Positions 1 through 7,353 of a stretch of DNA of 13,073 nucleotides are shown piece by piece; the stretch's first letter is position 1, and each line of letters begins with the position of its first letter. The position numbers and the translations under genes are program-made. Below the pieces are notes generated by a model. That model searched no databases. It was not told where the DNA came from and worked only from the letters and a program-made list of their open reading frames with translations. This DNA is from JBBDSJ01 sp040905025 (GTDB taxonomy: Bacteria > Pseudomonadota > Gammaproteobacteria > Methylohalomonadales > Methylohalomonadaceae), in NCBI GenBank assembly GCA_040905025.1, contig JBBDSJ010000009.1, positions 1 to 13,073 on the forward strand, written 5' to 3'.

Positions 1-435
1 GATGCCGATATTGCCAAAGCGATGATGAGCATTAACGCGGTCAAGGGCGTCGAGATTGGCGCCGGCTTCACCTGCGTTGAACAAAAAGGCACCGAACACC
101 GCGATGAAATGACACCGCACGGTTTTCTCAGCAATCATGCCGGCGGCGTGCTTGGTGGTATCTCCAGCGGCCAGGACATTGTCGTCAGCATGGCGCTGAA
201 GCCGACGTCGAGTATTCATCTGCCCGGACAGACAGTGGACATTCACGGCAATCCCGCCGAGGTACGCACCAAGGGCCGCCATGATCCGTGTGTCGGCATA
301 CGGGCGACACCGATTGCCGAGGCCATGCTGGCACTGGTGTTGATGGATCACTGCCTGCGCCACCGCGCGCAATGTGGCGATGTTCAATCCATCACGCCGG
401 TGATACCTGCAAAAAATACAGATGATGGTAAATAG
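1..435 (+). CDS. aroC: Chorismate synthase, C-terminal part (5' end outside window)
   Basis: This is the last 144 codons of chorismate synthase, the FMN-dependent enzyme that converts EPSP to chorismate as the final step of the shikimate pathway in the cytoplasm. The frame is open from base 1, so the start lies upstream of the window. Visible family features are the HRDEMTPHGFLSNHAGG stretch with GGISSGQDI, which belongs to the FMN and substrate site, and the C-terminal signature KGRHDPCVGIRATPIAEAM. The ending MDHCLRHRAQCGDV closely resembles the E. coli enzyme (from memory), followed by a short non-conserved tail ending in DDGK. The gene is read in the same direction as the MFS gene 86 nt downstream. 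No terminator hairpin is seen in that gap, so read-through is possible. Confidence 0.97.
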   Translation, partial: DADIAKAMMSINAVKGVEIGAGFTCVEQKGTEHRDEMTPHGFLSNHAGGVLGGISSGQDIVVSMALKPTSSIHLPGQTVDIHGNPAEVRTKGRHDPCVGIRATPIAEAMLALVLMDHCLRHRAQCGDVQSITPVIPAKNTDDGK

Positions 436-521
436 CGGTTAGACAAGCGCAATCTGCCATCGTGTCCTGATGTCTGTCATTCCACCAGCCGTATTTCTAT
501 CCTCTTCAAACTACAAACGCA

Positions 522-1661
522 GTGATCTATAAGTCAACTTATTGGCGCCTGTCCGGCTTTTATCTGTTTTATTTTGCTACGCTGGGCGTATTCCTGCCGT
601 ACTGGTCTTTGTATCTGCAACATCTCAACTATGGTGCCGAAGCCATTGGTCTGTTGACTGCGATCATGGTTGGCACGCGCATGATCGCGCCGAATCTGTG
701 GGGCTGGCTTGCCGATCATACCGGTCTGCATATGCGCGTGATCCGGATCGGATCGTTTCTGGCGTTTATCAGTTTTGCCGGCGTTTTGTTCGCCGATAAT
801 TTTGTCTGGCTGGCGCTGGTGTTGCTGGTATTCGGTTTCTGTTCCAATGCCGCATTGCCACAGGTTGAAGCGACGACGCTGAATCATTTACGCGATCGTG
901 AGCATGTCTATCCGCGTATTCGTATCTGGGGCTCGATTGGTTTTATTGTCACGGTGCTGGTGTGCGGCTGGTTGCTGGACAAGCAACCGTTGACCATCGT
1001 GCCGTGGATATTGTTATTTTTGCTTGCCTGCAACTGGCTGGTGACGTTACAGATCCCGGCCAGTGACAACAGTCACCATATCGAATCCGATAACCGGCTC
1101 TGGCAGGTGATAAAACAGCCGCAGGTTATCATGCTGTTGATCGTCTGTTTGTTGATGCAGGCCGGCCACGGTACGTATTACACATTTTATTCACTCTATC
1201 TTGAACGCGCCGGTTACAGTCTGGATCGCATTTCGCAATTATGGGCGCTGGGTGTCATTGCCGAGGTAGTATTGTTCCTTGGCATGCATCGCCTGTTACT
1301 GCGCTATGGCCTGCGCAAATTATTACTTTTGAGTTTATTACTCGCCGCAGTGCGTTGGGGGCTGATTGGTGAAGCTGTCAATTCATTGCAGGTTTTGTTG
1401 TTTGCACAACTGCTGCATGCGGCAACGTTTGGTATTTATCACGCCGTCACGATTCAGTTTATCCATCGCTATTTTACCGGCCGTTTGCAGGGCCGTGGCC
1501 AGGCACTCTACAGCAGCCTGAGTTACGGTGCCGGCCTGGCGCTTGGCAGCTACATCAGTGGTTATTTATGGGAATCGTTCGAGCCGGTGGCGATTTTCCG
1601 TTTTGCGGCGTTGTCGAGCATTGTTGCACTCATTATTGCCTGGCGCTGGGTGCGCGACTGA
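522..1661 (+). CDS. MFS transporter, HcaT/phenylpropionate-type family
   Basis: This 379-residue membrane protein has about 12 hydrophobic segments in two halves, joined by a polar central loop at about residues 178-196. The length fits the PPP/HcaT branch of the major facilitator superfamily (also the LacY-like MFS_1_like family). The loop between helices 2 and 3 has the MFS motif GWLADHTG (61-68). RIRIWGSIGF (132-141) and the late ALYSSLSYGAGLALGSYISGYLWE region are typical of HcaT-like proteins. It probably acts as an inner-membrane proton-coupled importer or exporter. The substrate cannot be read from sequence, and phenylpropionate itself is only the namesake. The start is a GTG at 522, giving the short N-terminus before YWRLSGFY expected for the family. 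No good Shine-Dalgarno sequence precedes it. The position directly after aroC suggests linked transcription. Confidence 0.85.
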   Translation: MIYKSTYWRLSGFYLFYFATLGVFLPYWSLYLQHLNYGAEAIGLLTAIMVGTRMIAPNLWGWLADHTGLHMRVIRIGSFLAFISFAGVLFADNFVWLALVLLVFGFCSNAALPQVEATTLNHLRDREHVYPRIRIWGSIGFIVTVLVCGWLLDKQPLTIVPWILLFLLACNWLVTLQIPASDNSHHIESDNRLWQVIKQPQVIMLLIVCLLMQAGHGTYYTFYSLYLERAGYSLDRISQLWALGVIAEVVLFLGMHRLLLRYGLRKLLLLSLLLAAVRWGLIGEAVNSLQVLLFAQLLHAATFGIYHAVTIQFIHRYFTGRLQGRGQALYSSLSYGAGLALGSYISGYLWESFEPVAIFRFAALSSIVALIIAWRWVRD

Positions 1662-1676
1662 CAACAACATTATTTT

Positions 1677-1742
1677 GCAGGAGACCGCTTCAGCGGACGA
1701 AGTGTTTTATGCCAGCGTTCGCTTGCTGAAGCAAGCTCCTAC
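1677..1742. repeat. Inverted pair of 25-nt REP-like hairpins
   Basis: The first unit (1677-1701) is on the plus strand and starts GCAGGAG; the second (1718-1742) is on the minus strand and starts GTAGGAG. Their GAA tails face each other across a 16-nt linker. Unit 1 has stem CCGC/GCGG with loop TTCA; unit 2 has CTTGC/GCAAG with the same loop. The pair lies 15 nt after the MFS stop codon. It could slow 3' decay or terminate weakly, but no T-run follows it. Confidence 0.85.
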
Positions 1743-1790
1743 GGACAAATTTAATGTCATGACGCCGGGTGCGTGATTAACCATGTTTTA

Positions 1791-1815
1791 GCAGGAGCCT
1801 GGCTTGCCAGACGAA
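1791..1815 (+). repeat. Single 25-nt REP-like hairpin
   Basis: This is a lone plus-strand copy of the family: head GCAGGAG, stem CTGG/CCAG around CTTG, tail ACGAA. The outermost stem pair is lost (C opposite A). It lies 43 nt upstream of the hydrolase start. Confidence 0.75.
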
Positions 1816-1831
1816 TAAGAGCTGATACAAA
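1804..1831 (+). promoter_or_regulatory. Possible sigma70 promoter before the lipoprotein hydrolase
   Basis: TTGCCA (1804-1809) and TACAAA (1826-1831) are separated by 16 nt, about 28 nt before the ATG at 1859. The -35-like hexamer lies inside the single REP-like copy, so the repeat may contribute to the promoter. This rests on hexamer resemblance only and is weak evidence. Confidence 0.22.
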
Positions 1832-1858
1832 ACCTTTTGCATCCATGCGGGTCTGTTA

Positions 1859-2791
1859 ATGCGTAATAACAATATCAAAACAGATACCCCAATAGTGAAA
1901 CCGAAACTTATAACGCTGTTCATGATGTTGCCATGGCTTGGCGGTTGCGTGTCCTATCAGGGCCAGGCACTGGATATATCGCTGTCGAAACCTGCCTATC
2001 GCTTTCAGATCGATCAGGACATCACCTATACACCTGCTGACTGGTCACAGGAACTGCAGGCCGATATTTACCAGCCGCAAAGTGATGATCCGGAAGACCT
2101 TGAACACCATCCGGCACTGCTGCTGGTGCATGGCGGTGGCTGGCGTGAAGGCCGCACACGTGACGACATGAACAGCATTGCCCGGCGTCTGGCTGAGCGG
2201 GGTTATGTCGTCATGAATATCAGCTACCGGTTTGCGCCCGAGTACACGTTCCCGGCACAACTGCACGATTTACAGCAGGCGCTGCATTGGCTGCACGATC
2301 ATGCGGATCGTTACCGTATTGACGTGAATCGTGTCGGCGGCTTCGGTTATTCTGCCGGTGCGCATCTGGTGGCATTGCTGGCCACGGTAAGCAGCGGGGA
2401 TGACCTGGATGCACCGCATGGTGGTGACAAGACGCGACTGAAAGCGGTAGTTGCCGGTGGTACGCCCACCGATCTGCGCAAATTCGACAGCGGCCGTCTG
2501 GTGCGCCAGTTTCTCGGCGGCACGCGCGAAGCAATATTTGATATTTATGAACAGGCGTCCCCGGTAACCCATGTCACACTCGATGATCCGCCCATGTTTC
2601 TGTATCACGGCGGTTGGGATCGACTGGTGCCGGTGGATCATGCCGAGGATATGCATGAAATCCTGCAACAGCACAGTGCTGAATCGGAGCTCTACATTGA
2701 CCACAGCCGCGGTCATATCAGCATGTTTTTGTTTGATGACAGCGCCATAACCGCCGCGCTGGCTTTTTTGCGGGTGCATCTGCGGGAGTAG
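1859..2791 (+). CDS. Predicted lipoprotein alpha/beta hydrolase (carboxylesterase-like)
   Basis: This 310-residue protein starts with a lipoprotein-type signal: basic residues up to K16, a short hydrophobic stretch (17-27) and the lipobox LGGC with Cys30. It is therefore probably anchored to a membrane facing the periplasm. The rest is an alpha/beta hydrolase of the esterase/lipase (HSL or BD-FAE-like) type. The oxyanion motif HGGGW is at 91-95, the nucleophile elbow GYSAG has Ser165, the likely acid is Asp254 in GGWDRLVP, and the catalytic His is His286 in SRGH. SYRFAPEYTFPAQLHD (122-137) is the usual helper strand and helix. The natural ester substrate is not evident. The TAG stop (2789-2791) is contributed by the GTAG head of a REP-like repeat. 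The next Met (22) would destroy the signal peptide, so the ATG at 1859 is preferred. Confidence 0.85.
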   Translation: MRNNNIKTDTPIVKPKLITLFMMLPWLGGCVSYQGQALDISLSKPAYRFQIDQDITYTPADWSQELQADIYQPQSDDPEDLEHHPALLLVHGGGWREGRTRDDMNSIARRLAERGYVVMNISYRFAPEYTFPAQLHDLQQALHWLHDHADRYRIDVNRVGGFGYSAGAHLVALLATVSSGDDLDAPHGGDKTRLKAVVAGGTPTDLRKFDSGRLVRQFLGGTREAIFDIYEQASPVTHVTLDDPPMFLYHGGWDRLVPVDHAEDMHEILQQHSAESELYIDHSRGHISMFLFDDSAITAALAFLRVHLRE

Positions 2792-2846
2792 GAGCGCGCT
2801 TAAGCGCGCGAAAGAGGTATGTTCACCTGCTAAAAGCAGGCTCTAC
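2788..2846. repeat. Inverted pair of REP-like hairpins between convergent genes
   Basis: The plus-strand unit (2788-2812) starts GTAGGAG and has stem CGCGC/GCGCG around TTAA. The minus-strand unit (2822-2846) starts GTAGAG and has stem CCTGC/GCAGG with a 5-nt loop. The second unit has lost one base of the head and gained one in the loop, so it is still 25 nt. The linker is 9 nt. The pair overlaps the hydrolase stop codon and lies between the convergent hydrolase and Gre-family genes, where a bidirectional transcript 3' end is expected. Confidence 0.85.
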
Positions 2847-2888
2847 AGAAACAAACATGTGGGTCGCTGCAGAACAGCCGGGTTAATG

Positions 2889-3392
2889 TTAACGGTTGCG
2901 ATATTCAAAACCGGCGATTTCCAGTTCCAGTTCACCGTTGGGGCGTTCCCAGATCACGACATCGTCAATCTGTTTACCCATCAGTGCTTTCGCCAGTGGT
3001 GATGCCCAACTAATGCGGTTATTGGCCGGGTCAGCTTCATCTTCACCGACAATCGTGAATGTATATTTTTTGTTGTCTTCACCGAGCAAGTCGACTGTTG
3101 CGCCAAAGCGGATGGCATCGGCCGGTTGTGTGGCCGGATCAATCGGAATGGCGGCCTGCACACGCTGTTGCCAATAGCGCAGTTCCTGCTCGACTGGTTT
3201 CAAACGATTCTTTGCCGCCAGTGAGTCGTCGGCTTTCAATGCATCACGTTCGCGTGATAACTCGCCCAGCCTGTCATTCAATCGGGCAAGACCAGTCGGC
3301 GAGATGTAATTCGGCAGACCGCTTTGCGGGCGTTCGGGCAGATCGGTATCGGCTTGGTCACCATCGGGTTCTTTGACGAAAGCTCGGCTCAT
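2889..3392 (-). CDS. GreA/GreB-family transcription factor with shortened coiled coil
   Basis: The protein has 167 residues from the ATG at 3390-3392 and begins MSRAFVKEPDG, a start I recognise from GreB-like proteins of proteobacteria. The frame stays open upstream to 3452, but that part runs through a REP-like repeat and is not credible coding sequence. The N-terminal half (about 34-80) is a charged helical hairpin. The C-terminal half (about 93-165) is FKBP-like, with IRFGATVDLL, YTFTIVGEDEADP, ISWASPLAKALMGKQIDDVVIWERPNGELELEI and a final EY. Gre factors bind the RNA polymerase secondary channel and normally stimulate cleavage of backtracked RNA through an acidic finger tip (GDxxENAxY). 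That motif is absent and the finger is about 15 residues shorter by eye, so the role may be regulatory or Rnk-like. Calling it GreB by name only could mislead. Confidence 0.85.
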   Translation of the reverse strand: MSRAFVKEPDGDQADTDLPERPQSGLPNYISPTGLARLNDRLGELSRERDALKADDSLAAKNRLKPVEQELRYWQQRVQAAIPIDPATQPADAIRFGATVDLLGEDNKKYTFTIVGEDEADPANNRISWASPLAKALMGKQIDDVVIWERPNGELELEIAGFEYRNR

Positions 3393-3420
3393 GTATATTG
3401 ACCGACGTTTGTTTTGGATT

Positions 3421-3487
3421 GTGGGAGCCCGCTTTAGCGGGCGAAACAGCATTTAACCATCGTTCGCCGGGTAAACCCGGCTCCTAC
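3421..3487. repeat. Inverted pair of REP-like hairpins between tldD and the Gre-family gene
   Basis: The plus-strand unit (3421-3445) starts GTGGGAG and has stem CCCGC/GCGGG. The minus-strand unit (3463-3487) starts GTAGGAG and has stem CCGGG/CCCGG. Both have a TTTA loop and a CGAA tail, and the tails face each other across a 17-nt linker. These are among the best-preserved copies. In a tldD to Gre-family read-through transcript this pair would fall in the intercistronic region; in a transcript from 3497-3502 it would form most of the leader. Confidence 0.9.
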
Positions 3488-3496
3488 AGTTTCTGC

Positions 3497-3502
3497 ATTA
3501 TA
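3497..3502 (-). promoter_or_regulatory. Possible -10 box (TATAAT) for the Gre-family gene
   Basis: The minus strand reads a perfect TATAAT here, about 105 nt before the Gre-family ATG at 3392. The region where a -35 box would lie does not resemble TTGACA, so this would be an activator-dependent or weak promoter, or chance. It lies in the AT-rich 48 nt between the tldD stop and the repeat pair. Confidence 0.28.
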
Positions 3503-3535
3503 GTTTGGTGTAGTAGTAAACATACATTTCACGTA

Positions 3536-5008
3536 TTACGTTGCCGTGCCGCCTACCGTCAAACTGTCAATGCGTAACGTCGGTTGACCAACGCCCACCG
3601 GTACGGACTGGCCTTCCTTGCCGCAGGTGCCGATGCCGGAATCCAGCTGCAGATCGTTGCCGACCATGCTGACTCGCGTCAGAACATCGGGACCGTTCCC
3701 GATGAGCGTGGCGCCCTTGACCGGTTTGGTGAGTTTGCCGTCTTCAATCAGCCAGGCTTCGCTGGCGCTGAACACGAACTTGCCGTTGGTAATATCGACC
3801 TGGCCGCCACCAAACTGGGCGGCATACAAACCTTTTTTTACTGAACCCAGAATGTCACCGGGATCATGCGGACCATTCAACATGTAGGTGTTGGTCATAC
3901 GCGGCATCGGCAAATGCGCATACGATTCACGCCGGCCGTTGCCGGTCGCCTGCACGCCCATCAGACGCGCATTCATCTTGTCCTGCATGTAGCCTTTCAG
4001 AATGCCGTTTTCAATCAGCGTCGTGCATTCTGTCGGTGTGCCTTCGTCATCAATGTTCAAAGAACCCCGGCGATCGGCGATCGTGCCGTCATCAACAATC
4101 GTGCACAGGTCTGAGGCGACCTTGTCGCCGATGCGGCCGGCGAATGCTGAACTGCCCTTGCGATTGAAATCACCTTCAAGGCCATGGCCAATCGCTTCAT
4201 GCAACAGAATCCCGGGCCAGCCCGGACCCAGCACCACGGTCATCGTGCCGGCCGGTGCGGCGACGGCTTCGAGATTCGTCAACGCCTGTTGCACGGCGTC
4301 CTGCAGATAACGATCAGTGACTTTTTCCTGCAGAAAATATTCATAACCAAAGCGTCCGCCACCACCGGCGCTGCCGCGTTCACGGCGGCCATTTTGTTCG
4401 GCGACGACGCTGATGTTCAGGCGTACCAATGGCCGGATATCCGCGGCCTGGGTACCGTCACTGCCGGCAATCAAGACCACATTATAAGAGCCGGCCATGC
4501 TGACGATGACCTGGGTAATGCGGGAATCCATCGCCCGCGCCCTGGCGTCCAGTTTTTCCAGCAACGCGACTTTGTCGGCGGCACTCATGCTGGCGAGCGG
4601 ATCATTGGCAGAATACAAGGCCAATGGCTGTGGCCGCTGCCAGGCCTGAATCTGGCCATTGGCGCCGCTGCCGGCAATTGCACGCGCGGCGCCGGCGGCC
4701 TGGGTTAATGCCGGCATGACCAGATCGTCGGAGTAGGCAAAGCCGGTCTTGTCGCCGCTAATCGCGCGAATGCCGACACCCTGATCAATACTGTGACTGC
4801 CATCCTTGACGATGCTGTCTTCCAGTACCCACGACTCGGCGCGGCCATACTCAAAATACAGATCGGCGGCATCGATATTCGGGCCAAGCACCTGGCCAAG
4901 AGTTTGTTCAAGACTGCGTTCGTCCAGCCCGACCGGTTCCAGCAGTTGTTGGGTGGCGATATCGAATGCCGAAGTGGCCAGTTGCTGATTTGTGTTCGTT
5001 TTATTCAT
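3536..5008 (-). CDS. tldD: Metalloprotease TldD
   Basis: This 490-residue protein is close to the usual TldD length of about 480. TldD and its partner TldE (PmbA) form a zinc-dependent protease. In E. coli the pair is needed to mature microcin B17 and to degrade the CcdA antitoxin. The zinc motif HEAIGH is at residues 270-275 in LLHEAIGHGLEGD (His270, Glu271, His275). The third metal ligand region SGIGTCGKEGQSVPVGVGQP holds Cys462. The N-terminal part has the family landmarks ESWVLED (58-64) and DQGVGIRAI (75-83). The frame is intact. The start at 5008 lies 8 nt after the nitrilase stop, so the two genes are almost certainly co-transcribed. No clear Shine-Dalgarno sequence is seen, which fits translational coupling. 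TldE is not in this window and must be encoded elsewhere. Confidence 0.96.
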   Translation of the reverse strand: MNKTNTNQQLATSAFDIATQQLLEPVGLDERSLEQTLGQVLGPNIDAADLYFEYGRAESWVLEDSIVKDGSHSIDQGVGIRAISGDKTGFAYSDDLVMPALTQAAGAARAIAGSGANGQIQAWQRPQPLALYSANDPLASMSAADKVALLEKLDARARAMDSRITQVIVSMAGSYNVVLIAGSDGTQAADIRPLVRLNISVVAEQNGRRERGSAGGGGRFGYEYFLQEKVTDRYLQDAVQQALTNLEAVAAPAGTMTVVLGPGWPGILLHEAIGHGLEGDFNRKGSSAFAGRIGDKVASDLCTIVDDGTIADRRGSLNIDDEGTPTECTTLIENGILKGYMQDKMNARLMGVQATGNGRRESYAHLPMPRMTNTYMLNGPHDPGDILGSVKKGLYAAQFGGGQVDITNGKFVFSASEAWLIEDGKLTKPVKGATLIGNGPDVLTRVSMVGNDLQLDSGIGTCGKEGQSVPVGVGQPTLRIDSLTVGGTAT

Positions 5009-5016
5009 ATATATGT

Positions 5017-5841
5017 CTATTCGTTAAGACGGTAATTCAGCCGCCGGTGTGTCAGTACCGGGAATGTTTGCCGTACCTGATGCATACGATCAAAATCCAG
5101 ATCCGCGCAGACTACGCCTGCGCCGTAATCGAGCTCGGCCAGTATCTGGCCCCAGGGATCGATAATCATGCTATGACCCCAGGTTTCGCGGCCATTGGCA
5201 TGCGTGCCGCCCTGATTGGCTGCCAGCACAAAGCACAGGTTTTCGACCGCACGCGCCTGCAGGAGTGCCTGCCAGTGCACACGGCCGGTCGTGGCAGTAA
5301 ACGCGGCCGGCACGGTAATCAATTCAACGCCCTTGGCATGCATGCTGCGGTAAAGCTCCGGAAAGCGCACGTCATAGCAGATGGACAGGCCGATTCTGGC
5401 AATTTCCGTGTCGGCAACGACGATGTCACTGCCCGCTTCAAAAGTATCAGACTCGCGATAGCTCTCACCGTTACCGACATCTACATCAAACAGGTGGATT
5501 TTGTCATAACGACTGACGCAATCGCCCTGTGGGTTGTAAAGCAGACTGGCCGGGCGCATGTGTCCCGGTGCATCAGCTTTTAACGGAATGGTGCCGGCCA
5601 CCAGCCAGAGTTTGAGTTCGCGTGCAATTGTACTCAGGAAAGTCTGAATCGGGCCGTTGCCGGGGGCTTCCATTAATGCCAACCGGGCCTCATCGTCCAG
5701 TCCCATTAATGTGAAATTTTCAGGTAAAACAGCCAGTTGGGCGTCATCTGCGGCCGCCGCACGGAGCAATTCGCCGGCACTGGCCAGATTTTCATCGGCG
5801 TTGGCGGTGGAAACCATCTGGATGACAGCAGCACGTAACAT
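5017..5841 (-). CDS. Carbon-nitrogen hydrolase (nitrilase family, Nit1/Nit2-like amidase)
   Basis: This 274-residue cytoplasmic enzyme is of the nitrilase superfamily. The catalytic triad is visible as Glu41 (LPENF), Lys114 (RYDKIHLFD) and Cys155 (GLSICYDVRFPELYR). The YDKIHLFDVDV and CYDVRFPELYR wording is that of the Nit branch, which includes deaminated-glutathione amidase and omega-amidase, rather than true nitrilases. It most likely hydrolyses the amide of a small metabolite as a repair reaction; the exact substrate is inferred from the branch only. In many gammaproteobacteria a gene of this type sits next to tldD, as here. The ATG at 5841 follows AAGGAG, but with a long spacing of about 13 nt. 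No better in-frame start lies between. It is the first gene of the minus-strand block. Confidence 0.9.
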   Translation of the reverse strand: MLRAAVIQMVSTANADENLASAGELLRAAAADDAQLAVLPENFTLMGLDDEARLALMEAPGNGPIQTFLSTIARELKLWLVAGTIPLKADAPGHMRPASLLYNPQGDCVSRYDKIHLFDVDVGNGESYRESDTFEAGSDIVVADTEIARIGLSICYDVRFPELYRSMHAKGVELITVPAAFTATTGRVHWQALLQARAVENLCFVLAANQGGTHANGRETWGHSMIIDPWGQILAELDYGAGVVCADLDFDRMHQVRQTFPVLTHRRLNYRLNE

Positions 5842-5952
5842 GGGCGGATCGAGGCTCCTTCAGGTTAATGGCAAAAGCGCTGGATTTCAGCTTAAAACAG
5901 GCGGTAGGGATGGCCACTGCGATCAGTACTAAGGCGGCCATTGCCACGGCAT

Positions 5953-5981
5953 TTTTTACAATGATTCCGGTATATTACCAA
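5953..5981 (-). promoter_or_regulatory. Possible promoter for the nitrilase-tldD operon
   Basis: On the minus strand TTGGTA (5981-5976) and TAAAAA (5958-5953) are separated by 17 nt, about 112 nt upstream of the nitrilase ATG. Spacing is ideal but the hexamers are only fair matches. It is the best minus-strand candidate I found in the divergent region. Confidence 0.25.
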
Positions 5982-6014
5982 ATCATTCGTTACCTTGCAG
6001 AAGTGACATGCGCC

Positions 6015-6044
6015 TTGCAAGCAGCCGCCCGTTCGCGGTACATT
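6015..6044 (+). promoter_or_regulatory. Possible promoter for alaC
   Basis: TTGCAA (6015-6020) and TACATT (6039-6044) are separated by 18 nt, about 117 nt before the proposed TTG start at 6161. A weaker alternative is the CATAAT at 6083-6088. If either is used, the ATG at 6008 could not be the start codon. Confidence 0.25.
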
Positions 6045-6160
6045 GCAGCGCAAAAAATTGCCTGCAAATTACGTTTTTGCCGCATAATTCGGCACAAACT
6101 ACCAGCAGCATAAATTTGTACCGGCCTGACTTTTCCTTAACTAATTTCAAGAGCATTCCA

Positions 6161-7342
6161 TTGAACGAGGATTTTCCAAGAATCAACCGGCTGCCGCCGT
6201 ATGTCTTTAATATTGTCAACGATCTGAAGATGCAGGCACGCCGTGCCGGTGAAGATATTATCGACTTTGGCATGGGCAATCCGGATCAGCCCACGCCCCA
6301 GCACATTGTCGATAAACTGATTGAGGCGGCGCAGCGCCCGGACACTCATCGATATTCAGTATCGAAAGGTGTTCCGCGGCTGCGTGCCGCGATCTGCAAC
6401 TGGTACAAGCAACGCTATGACGTTGATCTTGATCCGGAAAACGAGGCCATTGTTACCATCGGTTCAAAAGAAGGACTCGCGCATCTGGCAATGGCAATTG
6501 TCGACCGCGGTGATGCCGTACTGGTGCCGAATCCGGCCTATCCGATCCATCCGTTCGGTTTTGTGATTGCCGGTGCCGATGTGCGGCATGTGCCGACCGG
6601 CCCCGACATTGACTTTTTTGCCGAGCTGCAAAAAGCCATTCGTGATTCGTGGCCGCGGCCGAAAGTCCTGCTGCTGAATTTTCCCGGCAACCCGACCACG
6701 GAATGTGTCGACCTGGAATTTTTCAGCAAAGTGGTCGACATCGCCCGCGAGCATGGCATCTGGGTGGTTCAGGATCTGGCCTATGCCGATATCGTCTTCG
6801 ATGGTTATAAGGCACCGTCTATCCTGCAGGTGCCGGGTGCCAAGGACATCGCAGTTGAATTTTTCTCGATGTCGAAGAGTTACAACATGCCCGGCTGGCG
6901 TATCGGTTTCATGGTCGGCAATCAAAAGCTCGTGAATGCGCTCGGGCGTATGAAGTCGTATCTCGATTACGGCATGTTCGCGCCGATTCAGATTGCCGCG
7001 ATAACAGCCCTGGAAGAATCACAGCAGTGTGTGCTGGATATTTGTGAAATGTATCGGGGCCGTCGTGATGTGTTGTGCGATGGTCTGGACAGCATTGGCT
7101 GGGAAGTCGAGCGGCCGAAAGGCACGATGTTTGTTTGGGCACCGATTCCGGAACAATACAGGTCAATGGGTTCGCTGGAGTTTGCAAAAAAGGTTTTACT
7201 TGAAGCCAAGGTCGCGGTTTCACCGGGGATCGGTTTTGGTTCCTACGGCGATGATTATGTGCGTTTTGCATTGATTGAAAATCATCATCGTACGCGGCAG
7301 GCGATACGCGGGTTGCGTGATATGTTTCGTAGTGGTGACTGA
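6161..7342 (+). CDS. alaC: PLP-dependent aminotransferase, alanine transaminase AlaC-like
   Basis: This class I/II aminotransferase of fold type I is very similar along its length to E. coli AlaC (YfdZ), which makes alanine from pyruvate with glutamate as amino donor. From the TTG at 6161 it has 393 residues. The N-terminus then reads NEDFPRINRLPPYVFNIVNDLK, matching the family start. AAGAG lies 7 nt upstream. Motifs seen are DFGMGNPDQPTP (35-46), NFPGNPTT (173-180), the cofactor loop DLAYADIVFDGYKAPS, the Schiff-base Lys239 in SMSKSYNMPGWRIGF, and Arg368 in VRFALIEN for the substrate carboxylate. An upstream ATG at 6008 adds 51 residues without family resemblance and is rejected. It lies just before hom and thrC, an arrangement that groups alanine and aspartate-family amino acid synthesis. 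Confidence 0.9.
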   Translation: MNEDFPRINRLPPYVFNIVNDLKMQARRAGEDIIDFGMGNPDQPTPQHIVDKLIEAAQRPDTHRYSVSKGVPRLRAAICNWYKQRYDVDLDPENEAIVTIGSKEGLAHLAMAIVDRGDAVLVPNPAYPIHPFGFVIAGADVRHVPTGPDIDFFAELQKAIRDSWPRPKVLLLNFPGNPTTECVDLEFFSKVVDIAREHGIWVVQDLAYADIVFDGYKAPSILQVPGAKDIAVEFFSMSKSYNMPGWRIGFMVGNQKLVNALGRMKSYLDYGMFAPIQIAAITALEESQQCVLDICEMYRGRRDVLCDGLDSIGWEVERPKGTMFVWAPIPEQYRSMGSLEFAKKVLLEAKVAVSPGIGFGSYGDDYVRFALIENHHRTRQAIRGLRDMFRSGD

Positions 7343-7353
7343 TTTACGCGCTC

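Larger units (their letters stand above)
5842..6160. other. Divergent intergenic region between the nitrilase gene and alaC
   Basis: These 319 bases separate divergently read genes and should hold both promoters. The frame of alaC is open upstream to an ATG at 6008, but the 51 extra codons give a cysteine-containing, low-similarity stretch unlike AlaC N-termini. The region has short AT-rich blocks near 5950-5985 and 6050-6150. I see no REP-like copy, strong terminator or riboswitch in it. Confidence 0.6.

Noticed and set aside
436..521. Terminator or promoter between aroC and the MFS gene
   Set aside because: No stem with a T-run and no good pair of promoter hexamers could be found in these 86 bases.
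3393..3452. N-terminal extension of the Gre-family protein
   Set aside because: The extra 20 codons come from REP-like repeat sequence, and the family N-terminus MSRAFVKE starts at 3392.
4184..5583. Plus-strand open frames opposite tldD and the nitrilase gene
   Set aside because: Both overlap well-identified genes on the other strand and their translations show no domain or start signals.
6008..6160. N-terminal extension of AlaC from an ATG at 6008
   Set aside because: The added 51 residues have no resemblance to AlaC N-termini, and the TTG at 6161 gives the expected start with a nearby AAGAG.
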